64,000 nt of DNA, taken from positions 1-64,000 of the forward strand of contig CAMLMV010000030.1 in the NCBI GenBank assembly GCA_946481275.1, given 5' to 3'. The DNA comes from an uncultured Massilia sp. GTDB lineage: Bacteria > Pseudomonadota > Gammaproteobacteria > Burkholderiales > Burkholderiaceae. The position numbers and the translations under genes were made by a program. How positions within the stretch are numbered: the first letter of the stretch is position 1; each line of letters starts with the position of its first letter. The notes under the pieces are model-generated. The model did not search any database and had not been told where the DNA came from. It saw only the letters and a list, made by a program, of their open reading frames with translations. Shown here piece after piece: positions 32,067-40,928 of the stretch.

Positions 32067-34379
32067 TCAGTTGGTGTAAAGCACACCCCGGCCGTTACCA
32101 GCGACATAGACGCGACCATAGGTGTTCCAGTCGCCCGCCATCATGCCCATGCCGCCGAACTGGTGCGCGTCGTCATTGAAGCGCGCCCAGCTTGCGCCGC
32201 CATCGTCAGAGTGGTACAGGCCCCACACGCCGTTGATCGTGCCCACCACATAGACCGCAGCCGAGTAGGTGGCACCGGGCGCCGCCTTGCCCAGCGCGAC
32301 CGTCGTCGCGCCATGCAGGGTAGGCTGGTTCAGGTCGCCCACCGAAGCAAAGTTGGTGAGCTTGGTCCAGGTCGCGCCCGAATCGAGCGAGTGGAACAGG
32401 TAGTTGCCGTCGGCCAGCCAGATGTCGCCCTCGGCGTTGGGGTTGACCTCCATCGAGGAGTTAAACGGGGCGTTGGCGTGCAGATTCGCCGCCACCGAGC
32501 CCTGGCTCAATGTGAAGTTGTGGCCGCCATCGGTCGATACGTACACCTTGCCCGCGCTGCCCCACCATTGGGCTCCGCTGTCATAGGCATAGACCTTGCG
32601 CGGGTTCTTGCGGTCCGCCTTCAGCTTGTAGGCGTGAACCCACCCGTTCACATTCGACACGGCAGGCAGATTGGTCGCGGTCCAGCTTGCGCCATTATTG
32701 GTGGTATAGGACGGCACCGAATCGCCCGGCGCCCAGACCACGTTGTCGCGCGCAGTGACGATCAGGTTGGACGGGTCGCCCGGGTTGGCCGCGGCGCCGG
32801 GAGGCAGCGTTGCGAACGCCGCCCAGGTGGTGCCGCCGTCGCCGGACCAAAAGCCCTTGCCGACGTGGGGGAGGGGGGCATTGTCTTGAATCGAGGTGGC
32901 GACGTAGAGCGGGTCGGACCACGCCATGTCGGCCGAAGTGCCATTGCTAAATGTGGACATGGGGCCCTTGGTCGCCTTCGTCGTGAGGTCGGTATAGACC
33001 CAGGCGCCGATGTCGCCGCCGCTATCGATCAGCTTGTACGGCGCGCCGGCCGGCGGGGTAGAAAGGGCCAGGGTGGCGGTTTCTTCCATGCCGGGAACCA
33101 AGTTGTTCCACCACGGCGTGGCCGACGAGGCGCTCCAGGTCTCGACGATGCCCGAGCCGCCGAGGTGGGCGATGTGGTCGCGGTTGAACGGATCGATCTC
33201 GATGTCGTCGTTCCAGCCTCTCGTATCGTTGGCGGTCGGGGTATGTCCCATGCCGAACTCGATTTCGCGCCAGGTGGCGCCGTTGTTGTCGGACAACTGG
33301 ATTTCCTGAGTCGTGTTCGCCCAGCCGGTTATGGCGAGCGCGATGCGGGTGGTCGATCCGCTACCGTAGATCGACACGCCGCCGAATCCGCCGCTGGTTG
33401 AGCTATTGAGCTGGGTCCAGGTGCCGTTGAAGGGCACGTACCTGTAAAGATAGCTGGGGCCGGTGACACCCTCGCCGGCATTCTGGTTGAATGCCACGTA
33501 GTAAGTGCCGTCGGTGGAACGCACCATGTGCGGGATGTAGTAGCCGGTCGCCGGGGTCGGGACCGTGACCGGGGTCCACGAGAAACCGCCATTCGTGGAC
33601 TTGTACAGGCTCGACGTCAGGCCCGCCGCGTTGGCGTAGTCCGGGGCGACGGCGGCATAGATGATCCAGGTGGTCTGGCCGCCACCCACGTTCGAGTTGT
33701 CGAAGATGACCTTCTCGACGCCGATCGCGCTGCCGCTCATCGTCACGCTGCCCAGGTTGAGCCGGGACCAGGTGTGGCCCGAGTCCGCGCTTTTCCACAG
33801 GCCGGCAGTGCGCGAGCCGTAAAACATCGTCGACGGATTGGTGGGGTCCAGTTGCAGGCGTTCGCCCATGGCCCTGCCGCCGCCGTTGCCCATCACCGGG
33901 AACGGCAGGGCGACCCAAGTCCAGTGGTTGCCGCGATCGCTGGAAATATAGATACGGCCGTTCTTGTCAGACTTGTCACCGGCGACCAGGTAGAGCAGCT
34001 GGTCGTTGGTCGGGTCGACGGCGAGGCTCTCCACGGCGTGGAAATTCGTATCGTTCTCCTCGAAACCCAGGCCGTCGGTGATCGGCGTCCACGACGATGT
34101 GGCCGGGTCCCAGCGGTAGGCGCCGCCCACGTCGGTGCGGGCGTAGCGGAGGTTCGGGGTCGTCGGATGGTAGAGGATGCCGGTGACGTAGCCGCCGCCC
34201 CCCCACTTCACGGCGCTCCAGCTGGTGGCCGCGGCGGCGCTGGTGGCGCGGTAAGCCGGCGCGGGATTCGGCGCGACGTAGTTGCCGGAACCGCCGCTAC
34301 AGCCGGCAGCAAGACCGGCGAGCAATACCGGCATGAGGAACTTGATATTCCGAAGCAACTTCTTGCATGGATCGTTCAT
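32067..34379 (-). CDS. GH74 xyloglucanase, lipoprotein (copy 1)
   Basis: This is an endo-xyloglucanase-type enzyme of two seven-bladed propellers (770 residues). The N-terminus has a lipoprotein signal with lipobox LAAGC, so it is probably anchored at the cell envelope. Family landmarks are VKWGGGGYVTGILYHPTTP, RTDVGGAYRWD (one catalytic Asp) and SGGDIGAWVYTDL (the other catalytic Asp), with many sialidase-type S-x-D-x-G-x-x-W repeats (SSDRGNHWTWVAL, STDGGHNFTLSQG, SDDGGASWARFND). It is closest in wording to the copy at 60326. No CBM is attached. Confidence 0.92.
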   Translation of the reverse strand: MNDPCKKLLRNIKFLMPVLLAGLAAGCSGGSGNYVAPNPAPAYRATSAAAATSWSAVKWGGGGYVTGILYHPTTPNLRYARTDVGGAYRWDPATSSWTPITDGLGFEENDTNFHAVESLAVDPTNDQLLYLVAGDKSDKNGRIYISSDRGNHWTWVALPFPVMGNGGGRAMGERLQLDPTNPSTMFYGSRTAGLWKSADSGHTWSRLNLGSVTMSGSAIGVEKVIFDNSNVGGGQTTWIIYAAVAPDYANAAGLTSSLYKSTNGGFSWTPVTVPTPATGYYIPHMVRSTDGTYYVAFNQNAGEGVTGPSYLYRYVPFNGTWTQLNSSTSGGFGGVSIYGSGSTTRIALAITGWANTTQEIQLSDNNGATWREIEFGMGHTPTANDTRGWNDDIEIDPFNRDHIAHLGGSGIVETWSASSATPWWNNLVPGMEETATLALSTPPAGAPYKLIDSGGDIGAWVYTDLTTKATKGPMSTFSNGTSADMAWSDPLYVATSIQDNAPLPHVGKGFWSGDGGTTWAAFATLPPGAAANPGDPSNLIVTARDNVVWAPGDSVPSYTTNNGASWTATNLPAVSNVNGWVHAYKLKADRKNPRKVYAYDSGAQWWGSAGKVYVSTDGGHNFTLSQGSVAANLHANAPFNSSMEVNPNAEGDIWLADGNYLFHSLDSGATWTKLTNFASVGDLNQPTLHGATTVALGKAAPGATYSAAVYVVGTINGVWGLYHSDDGGASWARFNDDAHQFGGMGMMAGDWNTYGRVYVAGNGRGVLYTN

Positions 34380-34634
34380 TGCACATCTCCGTTATTGTTG
34401 ATGGGTCTTGCGAAAGGGCGGCGATCACCGATGCCGCATGTCGCACCGCGGCGGGCGCGGGCCGGCGTGCGTCAGGAGACGCAATATCTTTATGAAACTT
34501 ACTGTCGTTGAGGGCGAGCTTGCATGAAGCCCAACGCGACCGAGGTACACAGGCGCGCGCGTCCGTTTCGGCCGGCTCTGGATCTGTCGAAATGTCACCA
34601 GCAGATTCGGCATCCCCATCGCAGCGGGCGTGCT

Positions 34635-34796
34635 CTATCGGCTGACCGGATCGCTGCTCTCGCCCATGATCGCTGCGCTGGCCATGAGCCTGAGCTCGGC
34701 ATCGGTGATCACCAACGCCTTGCGTCCCAGATAGGCGACAATTTTCCGGACCTCGGCGTCGGCACGGCAATTCATCAACACATTCGTGTGTCGCAT
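34635..34796 (-). CDS. Possible 53-residue hypothetical protein
   Basis: This short frame begins [20 protein letters not shown] and continues with plausible helical sequence ([19 protein letters not shown]). It lies in the 445-base gap between the GH74-1 start and the PEP-CTERM gene stop, and the frame is open further upstream inside that gene. I do not recognise it, and no clear ribosome site is present. It may be a fragment of a lost gene or chance. The rest of the gap holds nothing I can support. Confidence 0.2.
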   Translation of the reverse strand: MRHTNVLMNCRADAEVRKIVAYLGRKALVITDAELRLMASAAIMGESSDPVSR

Positions 34797-34824
34797 GAGA
34801 TTGCCGCGCGGCGCACCCAGCTGC

Positions 34825-35406
34825 TTATTTCCCGCGACGGCGCGCCAGGGCACCGACCACCAGGCCGCCCAACAGCAGGGGCAGGGTTCCCGGCAGCGGA
34901 ACGGCGGCGCTCGCAGCTCCCACGGACAGGTTGTCAATTTCGTTGTAGGTGCCGGAACCAAGGCGCAGCTCGGTGATGCCGTTCTGCGCCGTGCTCCAGC
35001 TGTCGTAGCCTTCGAGGTGGGCGATCAGCAGGCCGTTGATCGACATGTCCATCCCGTCCGTATAGAAATCGAAGCCGAGCAGATTGAACACGCCGCCGCC
35101 CACCTTGCTGACGGTCAGGTACGAACCGGTGCCGTTTTCGAAGCCGTCGTGCCAGTTGTAGGTCTGCGGATCATACGTGCCGTCGCCGATATGGGCCGCG
35201 CCGGACGCCGCGTTCGGCGCGTGCAGGGTGACCTGGAAGCCCGACTCCACATAGGTCAGGTCCTTGCCGCTGTAGGCCATGCCGGCCACCAGCGGGGAAC
35301 CGTCGCCGTACATGAAGTTAGTCAGGTTGTCGAAGGTCAGGACGGCGGCACTCGCGCTGCCGGCGAAGCACAGGGCGACGGCGGCGATGATGGTTCTAAA
35401 TTTCAT
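34825..35406 (-). CDS. PEP-CTERM sorted exported protein
   Basis: The 193-residue protein has a signal peptide (MKFRTIIAAVALCFAGSASA), a beta-rich mature region (VLTFDNLTNFMYGDGSPL onwards, reminiscent of other PEP-CTERM surface proteins) and a C-terminal sorting tag: VPLPGTLPLLLGG, a hydrophobic helix and the basic end ARRRGK. Exosortase would cleave this tag after insertion. It sits between two GH74 genes on the same strand, so it may be co-expressed with them. The function of the mature domain is unknown. Confidence 0.85.
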   Translation of the reverse strand: MKFRTIIAAVALCFAGSASAAVLTFDNLTNFMYGDGSPLVAGMAYSGKDLTYVESGFQVTLHAPNAASGAAHIGDGTYDPQTYNWHDGFENGTGSYLTVSKVGGGVFNLLGFDFYTDGMDMSINGLLIAHLEGYDSWSTAQNGITELRLGSGTYNEIDNLSVGAASAAVPLPGTLPLLLGGLVVGALARRRGK

Positions 35407-35486
35407 GTGATGCTCCAGATGGGGTGTAATTGATGAAGTGCAGCCTGGGCGCCAGAGCCGCGGCTCTGGCGCTCGGGACGGGCGCC

Positions 35487-37856
35487 TTAGTAACTGAACA
35501 GGACGCCGCGGCCGCTGCCGGCCATGTACAAGCGCCCAGGCACGCTCTGGTCGGCCGCCAGTTGGGAAATACCGCCGTACTGGTGCTTGTCATCGTTGAA
35601 ACGGCGCCAGGTCACGCCGCCATCGTCGGAGGCGTACACGCCCCACACGCCGTTGACCACGCCCACCACATACACCGAGGCCGACGACTTTGAACCAATC
35701 GGTGCCTTGCCAAGCGCGATCGAGGTGGCGCCCCACACCTCGGGGTACGACCATGTCGCGTTGGCGCCCCAGAACGGCGCGAAGGTGCTCAGCTTGGTCC
35801 AGGTCACGCCACCGTCGAGCGAGTGCATGACGGCCCGCCCGTCGGCGACCCAGATATCGCCCTCCGCGTTCGGATTGACCGCGATCGACACGTTGGAGAC
35901 CTCGGTCACATAATCGCTGGCGAGCTTGAACGCGGCGCTTTCGGTGAAGGTATGGCCACCGTCGGTGGAGGTGTAGAAGTGCTGCGTCTCGGACCCTTTC
36001 GCCCACCATGTGCCGCCCGGGTTGTAGGCATACACCTTGTTCGGATTCTTGCGGTCGGCCACGACCTTGTAGCCGCGGAAAAACCACGGAGTCGGATCGA
36101 CGGACGGCAGGTCGGTCATGGTCCAGGTCGTTCCGTTGTCGGTGCTATAGGCCGGCACCGCATTGTTCGGGGTCCAGATGATGTTGCCCGGTTTGGTGAC
36201 CGCGACGTTCGACAGATCGCTCTGATTGGTCAATCCTTGCGGATGGTGGCCCGCGAACGGTGTCCAGGTCACGCCCGAATCGGTGGAATAGGCGCCGCCC
36301 ACGGTGGGGTGGTCCCAGGTGCTGGTGCCGATCGCGGCGATGTAGCTTGGCGTGGACCAGGCCATGTCGGCGCTCATGCCGTTGTTCATCAAGCCAACCG
36401 GTCCAAGCGTGGGCGACTTGTTGAGCTCCGTATAGACCTTCATGCCGATGTCGCCCGAGCTGTTGAGCAGACGGTAGGAGGCGCCCGGCGGAGCGGCCAT
36501 CAGCGACAGCGTGGCGGTTTCCTCCATGCCGTCGACCTTTCTGGTCCAGCTTGGCTTGGCCGCGGACGCGTTCTTCGTTTCCCACACGCCCCCGCCGTTC
36601 ACGTGCATGATATGCTCGGGATCGTTGGGGTCGATCTCGACGTCGTCCGTCCAGCCGGCCCACATTTCGGTACCCGTGTGCGGAGCCATTGCGGAAATCT
36701 CGCGCCAGGTTGCGCCGGCATCGTCGGACAACTGCACAACAGGCTGGCCATCCCAGTTGCCCCAGGAATTGGTCACACCGAGCGCGATGCGGGTGGTGGC
36801 ACCAGTTCCCGACACCGACAGACCGCCCATGCCGAAGTTGACCCATTGCTCGGCATCATACTTCTTCAGCAAAGTCCAGGTGGCACCGTCGAATTTGTAC
36901 AGCCTGGACGGGCCGGCGGCGCCGGGGCCGGTGTCCTTCGTGAAGGCGACGTACATCATGCCGTCCTTGTTGCGCACCATGTGGGGGACGTACATGCCGG
37001 CCGTGTCGGCAGGGGTGGCGATGCCGTTCCAGGTCGCGCCGCCATCGGTGGTCTTGTACATGCTGAAGGTCATCCCGGCCGCCGATGCATAGTCCGGAGC
37101 CACGGCCGTGTAGATGGTCTGGGTGGCGCTGCCGGTACCTTTGGTCGAGGTGTCGAAGATCACCTGCGCGACGCCGACCACGCCGCTCCAGTGCACCGCG
37201 TTGATCTGGTCCTGGGTCATCTTGGTCGACGACAGCGAGCTCACCTGCTGCCAGGTCTGGCCGCGGTCGGCGCTCTTCCACAGGCCCTGCGTGCGGGTAC
37301 CGTAGAACAGGATCGTTGGATTGTTGGGGTCGACCATCAGGCGCTCGCCGACGGCGCGGCCCGGGCTGTTGCTGCCGGCCGAGAACGGCAGGTTGACGTA
37401 GGTCCAGTTGTCACCGCGGTCGGTGGAAATATAGAGGCGCGCGTCGGACTTGTCCGACACGTACATGCCTGCGCTCATGTAGACGCGCTGGTCGTCGTTT
37501 GGATCGAGGGCCATGCTCTCGCTGCCATGGTAAAACCCGTCGCGCACGTGCATGCCGTCGGTGATCGGCAGCCAGGTCGCGGTGGCGGCGTCCCAGCGGT
37601 AGGCGCCGCCGACGTCGGTGCGCGCGTACAGCACGTTCGGGCTGGTCGGATGGTAGATCAGCCCGGGCACGTAGCCGCCGCCGCCGTATTTCACGTTCAT
37701 CCATCGGGCTTGCGTTACCGCCTTGATGGTGGCCGCCAAAACCGGTGCCTGCGCTGCCGGCGAGGCCTTGTCGGCGCCGCCGCAGCCGGCCAGCAGGGTT
37801 GCCAGGATACTGCTCATGGCGATTATGCGGATCTTGTTGTTCTGCTTTTTGTACAT
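35487..37856 (-). CDS. GH74 xyloglucanase, lipoprotein (copy 2)
   Basis: This 789-residue GH74 protein has a lipoprotein signal (IIAMSSILATLLAGC) and the family landmarks VKYGGGGYVPGLIYHPTSP, RTDVGGAYRWD and SSGDIGMKVYTEL, which hold the two catalytic Asp, and propeller repeats (STDRGDNWTYVNL, TTDGGATWNGIA, SDDGGVTWRRFND). The frame is open upstream to 38126, but the ATG at 37856 starts a proper signal peptide. It is more divergent than copies 1 and 3, suggesting a different cleavage mode or substrate decoration. It is transcribed divergently from the membrane AraC regulator, its likely controller. Confidence 0.92.
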   Translation of the reverse strand: MYKKQNNKIRIIAMSSILATLLAGCGGADKASPAAQAPVLAATIKAVTQARWMNVKYGGGGYVPGLIYHPTSPNVLYARTDVGGAYRWDAATATWLPITDGMHVRDGFYHGSESMALDPNDDQRVYMSAGMYVSDKSDARLYISTDRGDNWTYVNLPFSAGSNSPGRAVGERLMVDPNNPTILFYGTRTQGLWKSADRGQTWQQVSSLSSTKMTQDQINAVHWSGVVGVAQVIFDTSTKGTGSATQTIYTAVAPDYASAAGMTFSMYKTTDGGATWNGIATPADTAGMYVPHMVRNKDGMMYVAFTKDTGPGAAGPSRLYKFDGATWTLLKKYDAEQWVNFGMGGLSVSGTGATTRIALGVTNSWGNWDGQPVVQLSDDAGATWREISAMAPHTGTEMWAGWTDDVEIDPNDPEHIMHVNGGGVWETKNASAAKPSWTRKVDGMEETATLSLMAAPPGASYRLLNSSGDIGMKVYTELNKSPTLGPVGLMNNGMSADMAWSTPSYIAAIGTSTWDHPTVGGAYSTDSGVTWTPFAGHHPQGLTNQSDLSNVAVTKPGNIIWTPNNAVPAYSTDNGTTWTMTDLPSVDPTPWFFRGYKVVADRKNPNKVYAYNPGGTWWAKGSETQHFYTSTDGGHTFTESAAFKLASDYVTEVSNVSIAVNPNAEGDIWVADGRAVMHSLDGGVTWTKLSTFAPFWGANATWSYPEVWGATSIALGKAPIGSKSSASVYVVGVVNGVWGVYASDDGGVTWRRFNDDKHQYGGISQLAADQSVPGRLYMAGSGRGVLFSY

Positions 37857-37967
37857 ACTTGTCTCCAGAAGGACGGTGAATCGGGTCTTGTAGGTGTGGC
37901 GGCAGGAGGCCGTTATTTTCAGTGCTGGCTTGGCCGGAAGCCGGCAAGCCGCGCTGTTGCACGGGCA

Positions 37968-38183
37968 ATGCGGAAAAGCGTCAATGCGGGCGTGCGTCCT
38001 TTCGACCTGGCACTCCAGGCCGTCAAGGGCTTGGCCAAAGAAACGCCCGGATTGTTCAGGATGGTGTCGGCCTCGACGACGAAAATGGTCGCGGCAATTG
38101 CCACCGCCAGTGCGGTTGCCGAGCACTCAGCCTTGGAACGGCATCGGGAAGCCGGCGGGCTGCGCGTCGCGCGGGAAGAATAG
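37968..38183 (+). CDS. Possible 71-residue hypothetical protein
   Basis: The frame MRKSVNAGVRPFDLALQAVKG to EAGGLRVAREE has GC-rich third positions like a real gene, but no clear ribosome site. It lies in the 1-kb gap between GH74-2 and the AraC regulator. It is unrecognised and may be a fragment. The remaining gap (38184-38810) shows no gene I can support. Confidence 0.22.
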   Translation: MRKSVNAGVRPFDLALQAVKGLAKETPGLFRMVSASTTKMVAAIATASAVAEHSALERHREAGGLRVAREE

Positions 38184-38813
38184 GCGCTTTGGCGCGTCCT
38201 TTATTGTTGACCATCGCAATGCCTCCTTTGCTGACGATATCGGCTGGCTTCGAATCTATCGAAATGTATCCAGTCGATGCGCATATTGCACGGTACGCCG
38301 CGGCGGCGATACTTCCAAATCACCAAGAATGTGAAGCAAATTTCATGGTCGACGGCGGCCCTCAGGGCGAACGGTACGCCGGTAGCGGCGCTGCATCTGC
38401 TTGACCAGTTTGTTGGCCCCGCCCGCCGAAAAATGACCGGGCGCATTGGTGATTTGGAGAATTGCGACACATACGGGGAGTGCGCAGAATGGAGTACCAA
38501 CCGTTGGTTACCATTCGTGCGACCTCCCAGGTGTGGTCTTACAGGCCTTGGGCCGGGCCGCTGCGGCGGCGGCTCGCCCGCCATTGTCCTCGCCCTCCGG
38601 CCGGTGCCCCGGTCGTCACCCAGGATCCCGGCGCCCGCCGGCGACCCGGCAAAAGCGCGTCACAATGCGCCTTGCAGATTGATATATGAAGACCATGTGA
38701 GCGCGCGATCAATAACTCACTTAAGAACAGACTTTTATGAGACAGCACGACTAGCACCCCGCCGGAGTGAGCCTGGTCCGCTGCAAAAATACTGGGACCG
38801 TCCATATCTCGCC

Positions 38814-38822
38814 TGTTATGAT
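38814..38822 (+). promoter_or_regulatory. Extended -10 promoter of membrane AraC regulator 1
   Basis: TGTTATGAT forms an extended -10 box 58 bases before the ATG. The surrounding sequence, CCGCTGCAAAAAT followed by CTGGGACCGTCCAT, is conserved before the second regulator at 57361-57369, which argues for function. Confidence 0.5.
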
Positions 38823-38879
38823 TCCGGGACAGTACCGGTCAAGCCGTGCGGCCCCCGAGATAGTTCAATAAGTATCTAT

Positions 38880-40082
38880 ATGCAAGAGTTCTTCAAAAAA
38901 GCGCTGCTGGCGCTGATTTTCCTGCTCGTCGTGGACGCGCTGCTGGCGGTCTTTTTTGTTTACATGGCCTTTCCGACAAAGACGTTGCGGCAGGCGCATA
39001 AAGATGGCGCCGGCTGGCGTTACGGAACGTATTCCAATGTCCTAATTGGCGGAGTGCCGTCCGTGCGCTTGCACGACACGTCGGATGACCGGCTGCGCTT
39101 CGACTTCAAGCTGCAGGACGTGGTCGCGTACCCGATGTCGGCCGGCGACCTGAAACTCCATGACGACAAAGGAAGGCTTATCCAGGAGGATTGGTCGAAG
39201 TTCCATACCATTTCCTTCGTTGCCAAATGTTCACTTGCCACTGCCTTGTCGTTCGAGGTGTCCGTCTTCGATGAAAAATTCTCCAAGCTAAACCAGTTCG
39301 AGACTTACATTCCACCTAGAACGTATTTTTCGTGCAATGAACAAGGCATGGCGGTGACGCTCGACCTGGACCGGCTGCTTATTCCCGAATGGTGGTATGC
39401 ATCTATGAAGGAGGACTTGGGGCGTCAGGTCGTTAAACTGGACAAGGTCGGGAAAATCATGTTTGGCGCCACCGCTTCTACGCCACACGATGTCGATATC
39501 TCAATTGAAATCAGCGAACTGGCTTTGCATGGCCGCGATTACCGCTATTTGGCCGCGCTGGCGGTCATGATCCTGGGTGGCTGGGCGGCATTTGGTGTCT
39601 GGTTTTTTCGGGCCCATTCCCGCGCACTGTTGGCCAGCGTCGACAAAAAAATGAAAACGAATTTGCCCTTGGTGGCCTATCGCCAGTTAACCGTCGAACC
39701 GTACAAGGACAAGGAGAAGGCGTCGGTCTTGCGGTATATCGGCAACTCTTATACCGATCCCAAACTGGACCTGGACACCGTGGTGCAAGGGACCGGCGCG
39801 ACCCGCTATAAAATCAACGATGTGCTGAAATCCGAACTCGGCATGACATTCACCGGTTACCTGAATAAACTGCGGCTGACTGAAGCATCCAGGATGCTGA
39901 TTGAGAAAAGCGGCGCCGCCGTGTCGGAAATCGCATATTTCGTTGGCTACTCGAGTGTTCCTTATTTTAATAAGCTGTTCAAGGAAGAATTTGGTTGCTC
40001 GCCGAAGCAATTCCGGATGCTTGCCGCCCAGCAGCAGCATGAGCAGCCCGCCGACAGCGCGCCGTCTGATTCACCCGCCTGA
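38880..40082 (+). CDS. Membrane-anchored AraC-family regulator with periplasmic sensor domain (copy 1)
   Basis: The 400-residue protein has one membrane helix at residues 7-30 (ALLALIFLLVVDALLAVFFV), a periplasmic region at about 31-221, a second helix at 222-243 (YLAALAVMILGGWAAFGVWF), and a cytosolic AraC DNA-binding domain at about 280-382 (YKINDVLKSELGMTFTGYLN, VSEIAYFVGYSSVPYFNKLF). It has no kinase or receiver, so it is a one-component transmembrane regulator. The periplasmic part is beta-rich with FHTISFVAKC, TALSFEVSVFDEK and LLIPEWW, which suggests a jelly-roll glycan-binding sensor; that is inference. It is divergent from GH74-2 and upstream of the XylR-like gene. The frame is open before 38880, but the hydrophobic helix and the copy-2 alignment both start at this ATG. 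Confidence 0.85.
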   Translation: MQEFFKKALLALIFLLVVDALLAVFFVYMAFPTKTLRQAHKDGAGWRYGTYSNVLIGGVPSVRLHDTSDDRLRFDFKLQDVVAYPMSAGDLKLHDDKGRLIQEDWSKFHTISFVAKCSLATALSFEVSVFDEKFSKLNQFETYIPPRTYFSCNEQGMAVTLDLDRLLIPEWWYASMKEDLGRQVVKLDKVGKIMFGATASTPHDVDISIEISELALHGRDYRYLAALAVMILGGWAAFGVWFFRAHSRALLASVDKKMKTNLPLVAYRQLTVEPYKDKEKASVLRYIGNSYTDPKLDLDTVVQGTGATRYKINDVLKSELGMTFTGYLNKLRLTEASRMLIEKSGAAVSEIAYFVGYSSVPYFNKLFKEEFGCSPKQFRMLAAQQQHEQPADSAPSDSPA

Positions 40083-40246
40083 ACCGCTCCATCCCAACCC
40101 TCTGCCTGATCTCGCTTGCTCCAACCACTCAGCTTGATCCGGCTCGCCTCCGCCACTCAGCCTGAACCTCCCGGCTGAACGGTTGCCGGTCCCGCGCTCC
40201 TGCCAGGGGTGCGCCGGCCGTTCCACCCCTTGCACGTTCCCATTCT

Positions 40247-40445
40247 TCCGGCCTATCCACGACTGGACCGTGGCACGGCGGCCATTTTTCCGGCCCGCTT
40301 GCCCGACCTGTCGCCAGGCGCCATGGCGGATTTTAACCATGGTGAAAATTTCTTGCGATTTCTAGCGTTGGCAAAAGAAATTTCGTGGCAGCGATATTGT
40401 TGCGCATGAAGAACTGCCTATGCTTGAGACGTGGGCCAGGTTCCG
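40247..40445 (+). repeat. Leader repeat element, copy A
   Basis: One of four related elements (the others are near 58756, 63121 and, inverted, 57262-57054). It contains GCGGATTTTAACC, then CTTGCGATTTCTAGCG and AAGAAATTTCG (the dyad core), then GCGATATTGTTGCGCATG and GCCTATGCTTGAGACGTGGG. In this copy a small PEP-CTERM gene and then a terminator follow. The rest of the 40083-40644 gap has no gene. Confidence 0.75.
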
Positions 40446-40644
40446 GTACCGACCTCCGGCGGCAGACGCAAGAAGGTGTTCGTTGCTGGTTGGAGGCTGA
40501 TGAAAGGTCTTGCTGTCCACTGAATTGTCGGCTGAAAAATGCTCCTCATATATCAAGAAATGCGTCGATGAAAATCGATTTTAGATGTATGCCCGCCGAT
40601 CGTCGCAGCTTGTAAGTTGGAAAATAAATATAACGGAGACGGTA

Positions 40645-40776
40645 ATGCAATTGACGAAGATGGACGACTTCACCACCCCCACCGCGGCCGCCACTGTGCC
40701 CGAGCACGGCACCCAGCAGATGTTCGGGATTGGCCTGCTTGCGCTGGTGGCAGGGCGGCGCAGGTTTGCGCGCTGA
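40645..40776 (+). CDS. 43-residue mini PEP-CTERM peptide
   Basis: GGAG at 40635-40638 precedes the ATG at 40645. The product is a short polar stretch followed by a PEP-CTERM-like tail: VPEHGTQQMFGIGLL, a hydrophobic segment and the basic end GRRRFAR. The sorting motif reads PEH instead of PEP. It has no signal peptide and no mature domain, so it is probably the deleted remnant of a PEP-CTERM gene, although its ribosome site and terminator are intact. It lies between the leader element and a terminator, upstream of the XylR-like gene. Confidence 0.55.
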   Translation: MQLTKMDDFTTPTAAATVPEHGTQQMFGIGLLALVAGRRRFAR

Positions 40777-40845
40777 AGAACACGTCAATCCTGGCCTTCA
40801 CACCTTTTTGCTCTCCTCCACGGCGGTGTTCCGCGTGGTTTTTAC

Positions 40846-40872
40846 GGGGCAGCTTCGGCTGCCCCTTTTTTT
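40846..40872 (+). terminator. Rho-independent terminator before XylR-like gene 1
   Basis: GGGGCAGC (40846-40853) pairs with GCTGCCCC (40858-40865) around a TTCG tetraloop, followed by seven T. The same hairpin follows leader copy C, and degraded forms follow copies B and D. Confidence 0.92.
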
Positions 40873-40928
40873 GGAGCAAGTGCGCCTGTGATCGTTTTTT
40901 CGAAAATGCTTTCAACCATACAAGTGAA

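Noticed and set aside
35823..38183. 786-residue plus-strand frame across GH74-2
   Set aside because: It is the antisense shadow of the GH74 gene; only its last 71 codons lie outside that gene and they are listed separately with low confidence.
40083..40246. Short repeats CACTCAGCyTGA downstream of the first AraC regulator
   Set aside because: Only two imperfect copies, not conserved after the second regulator; too weak to call a repeat element.
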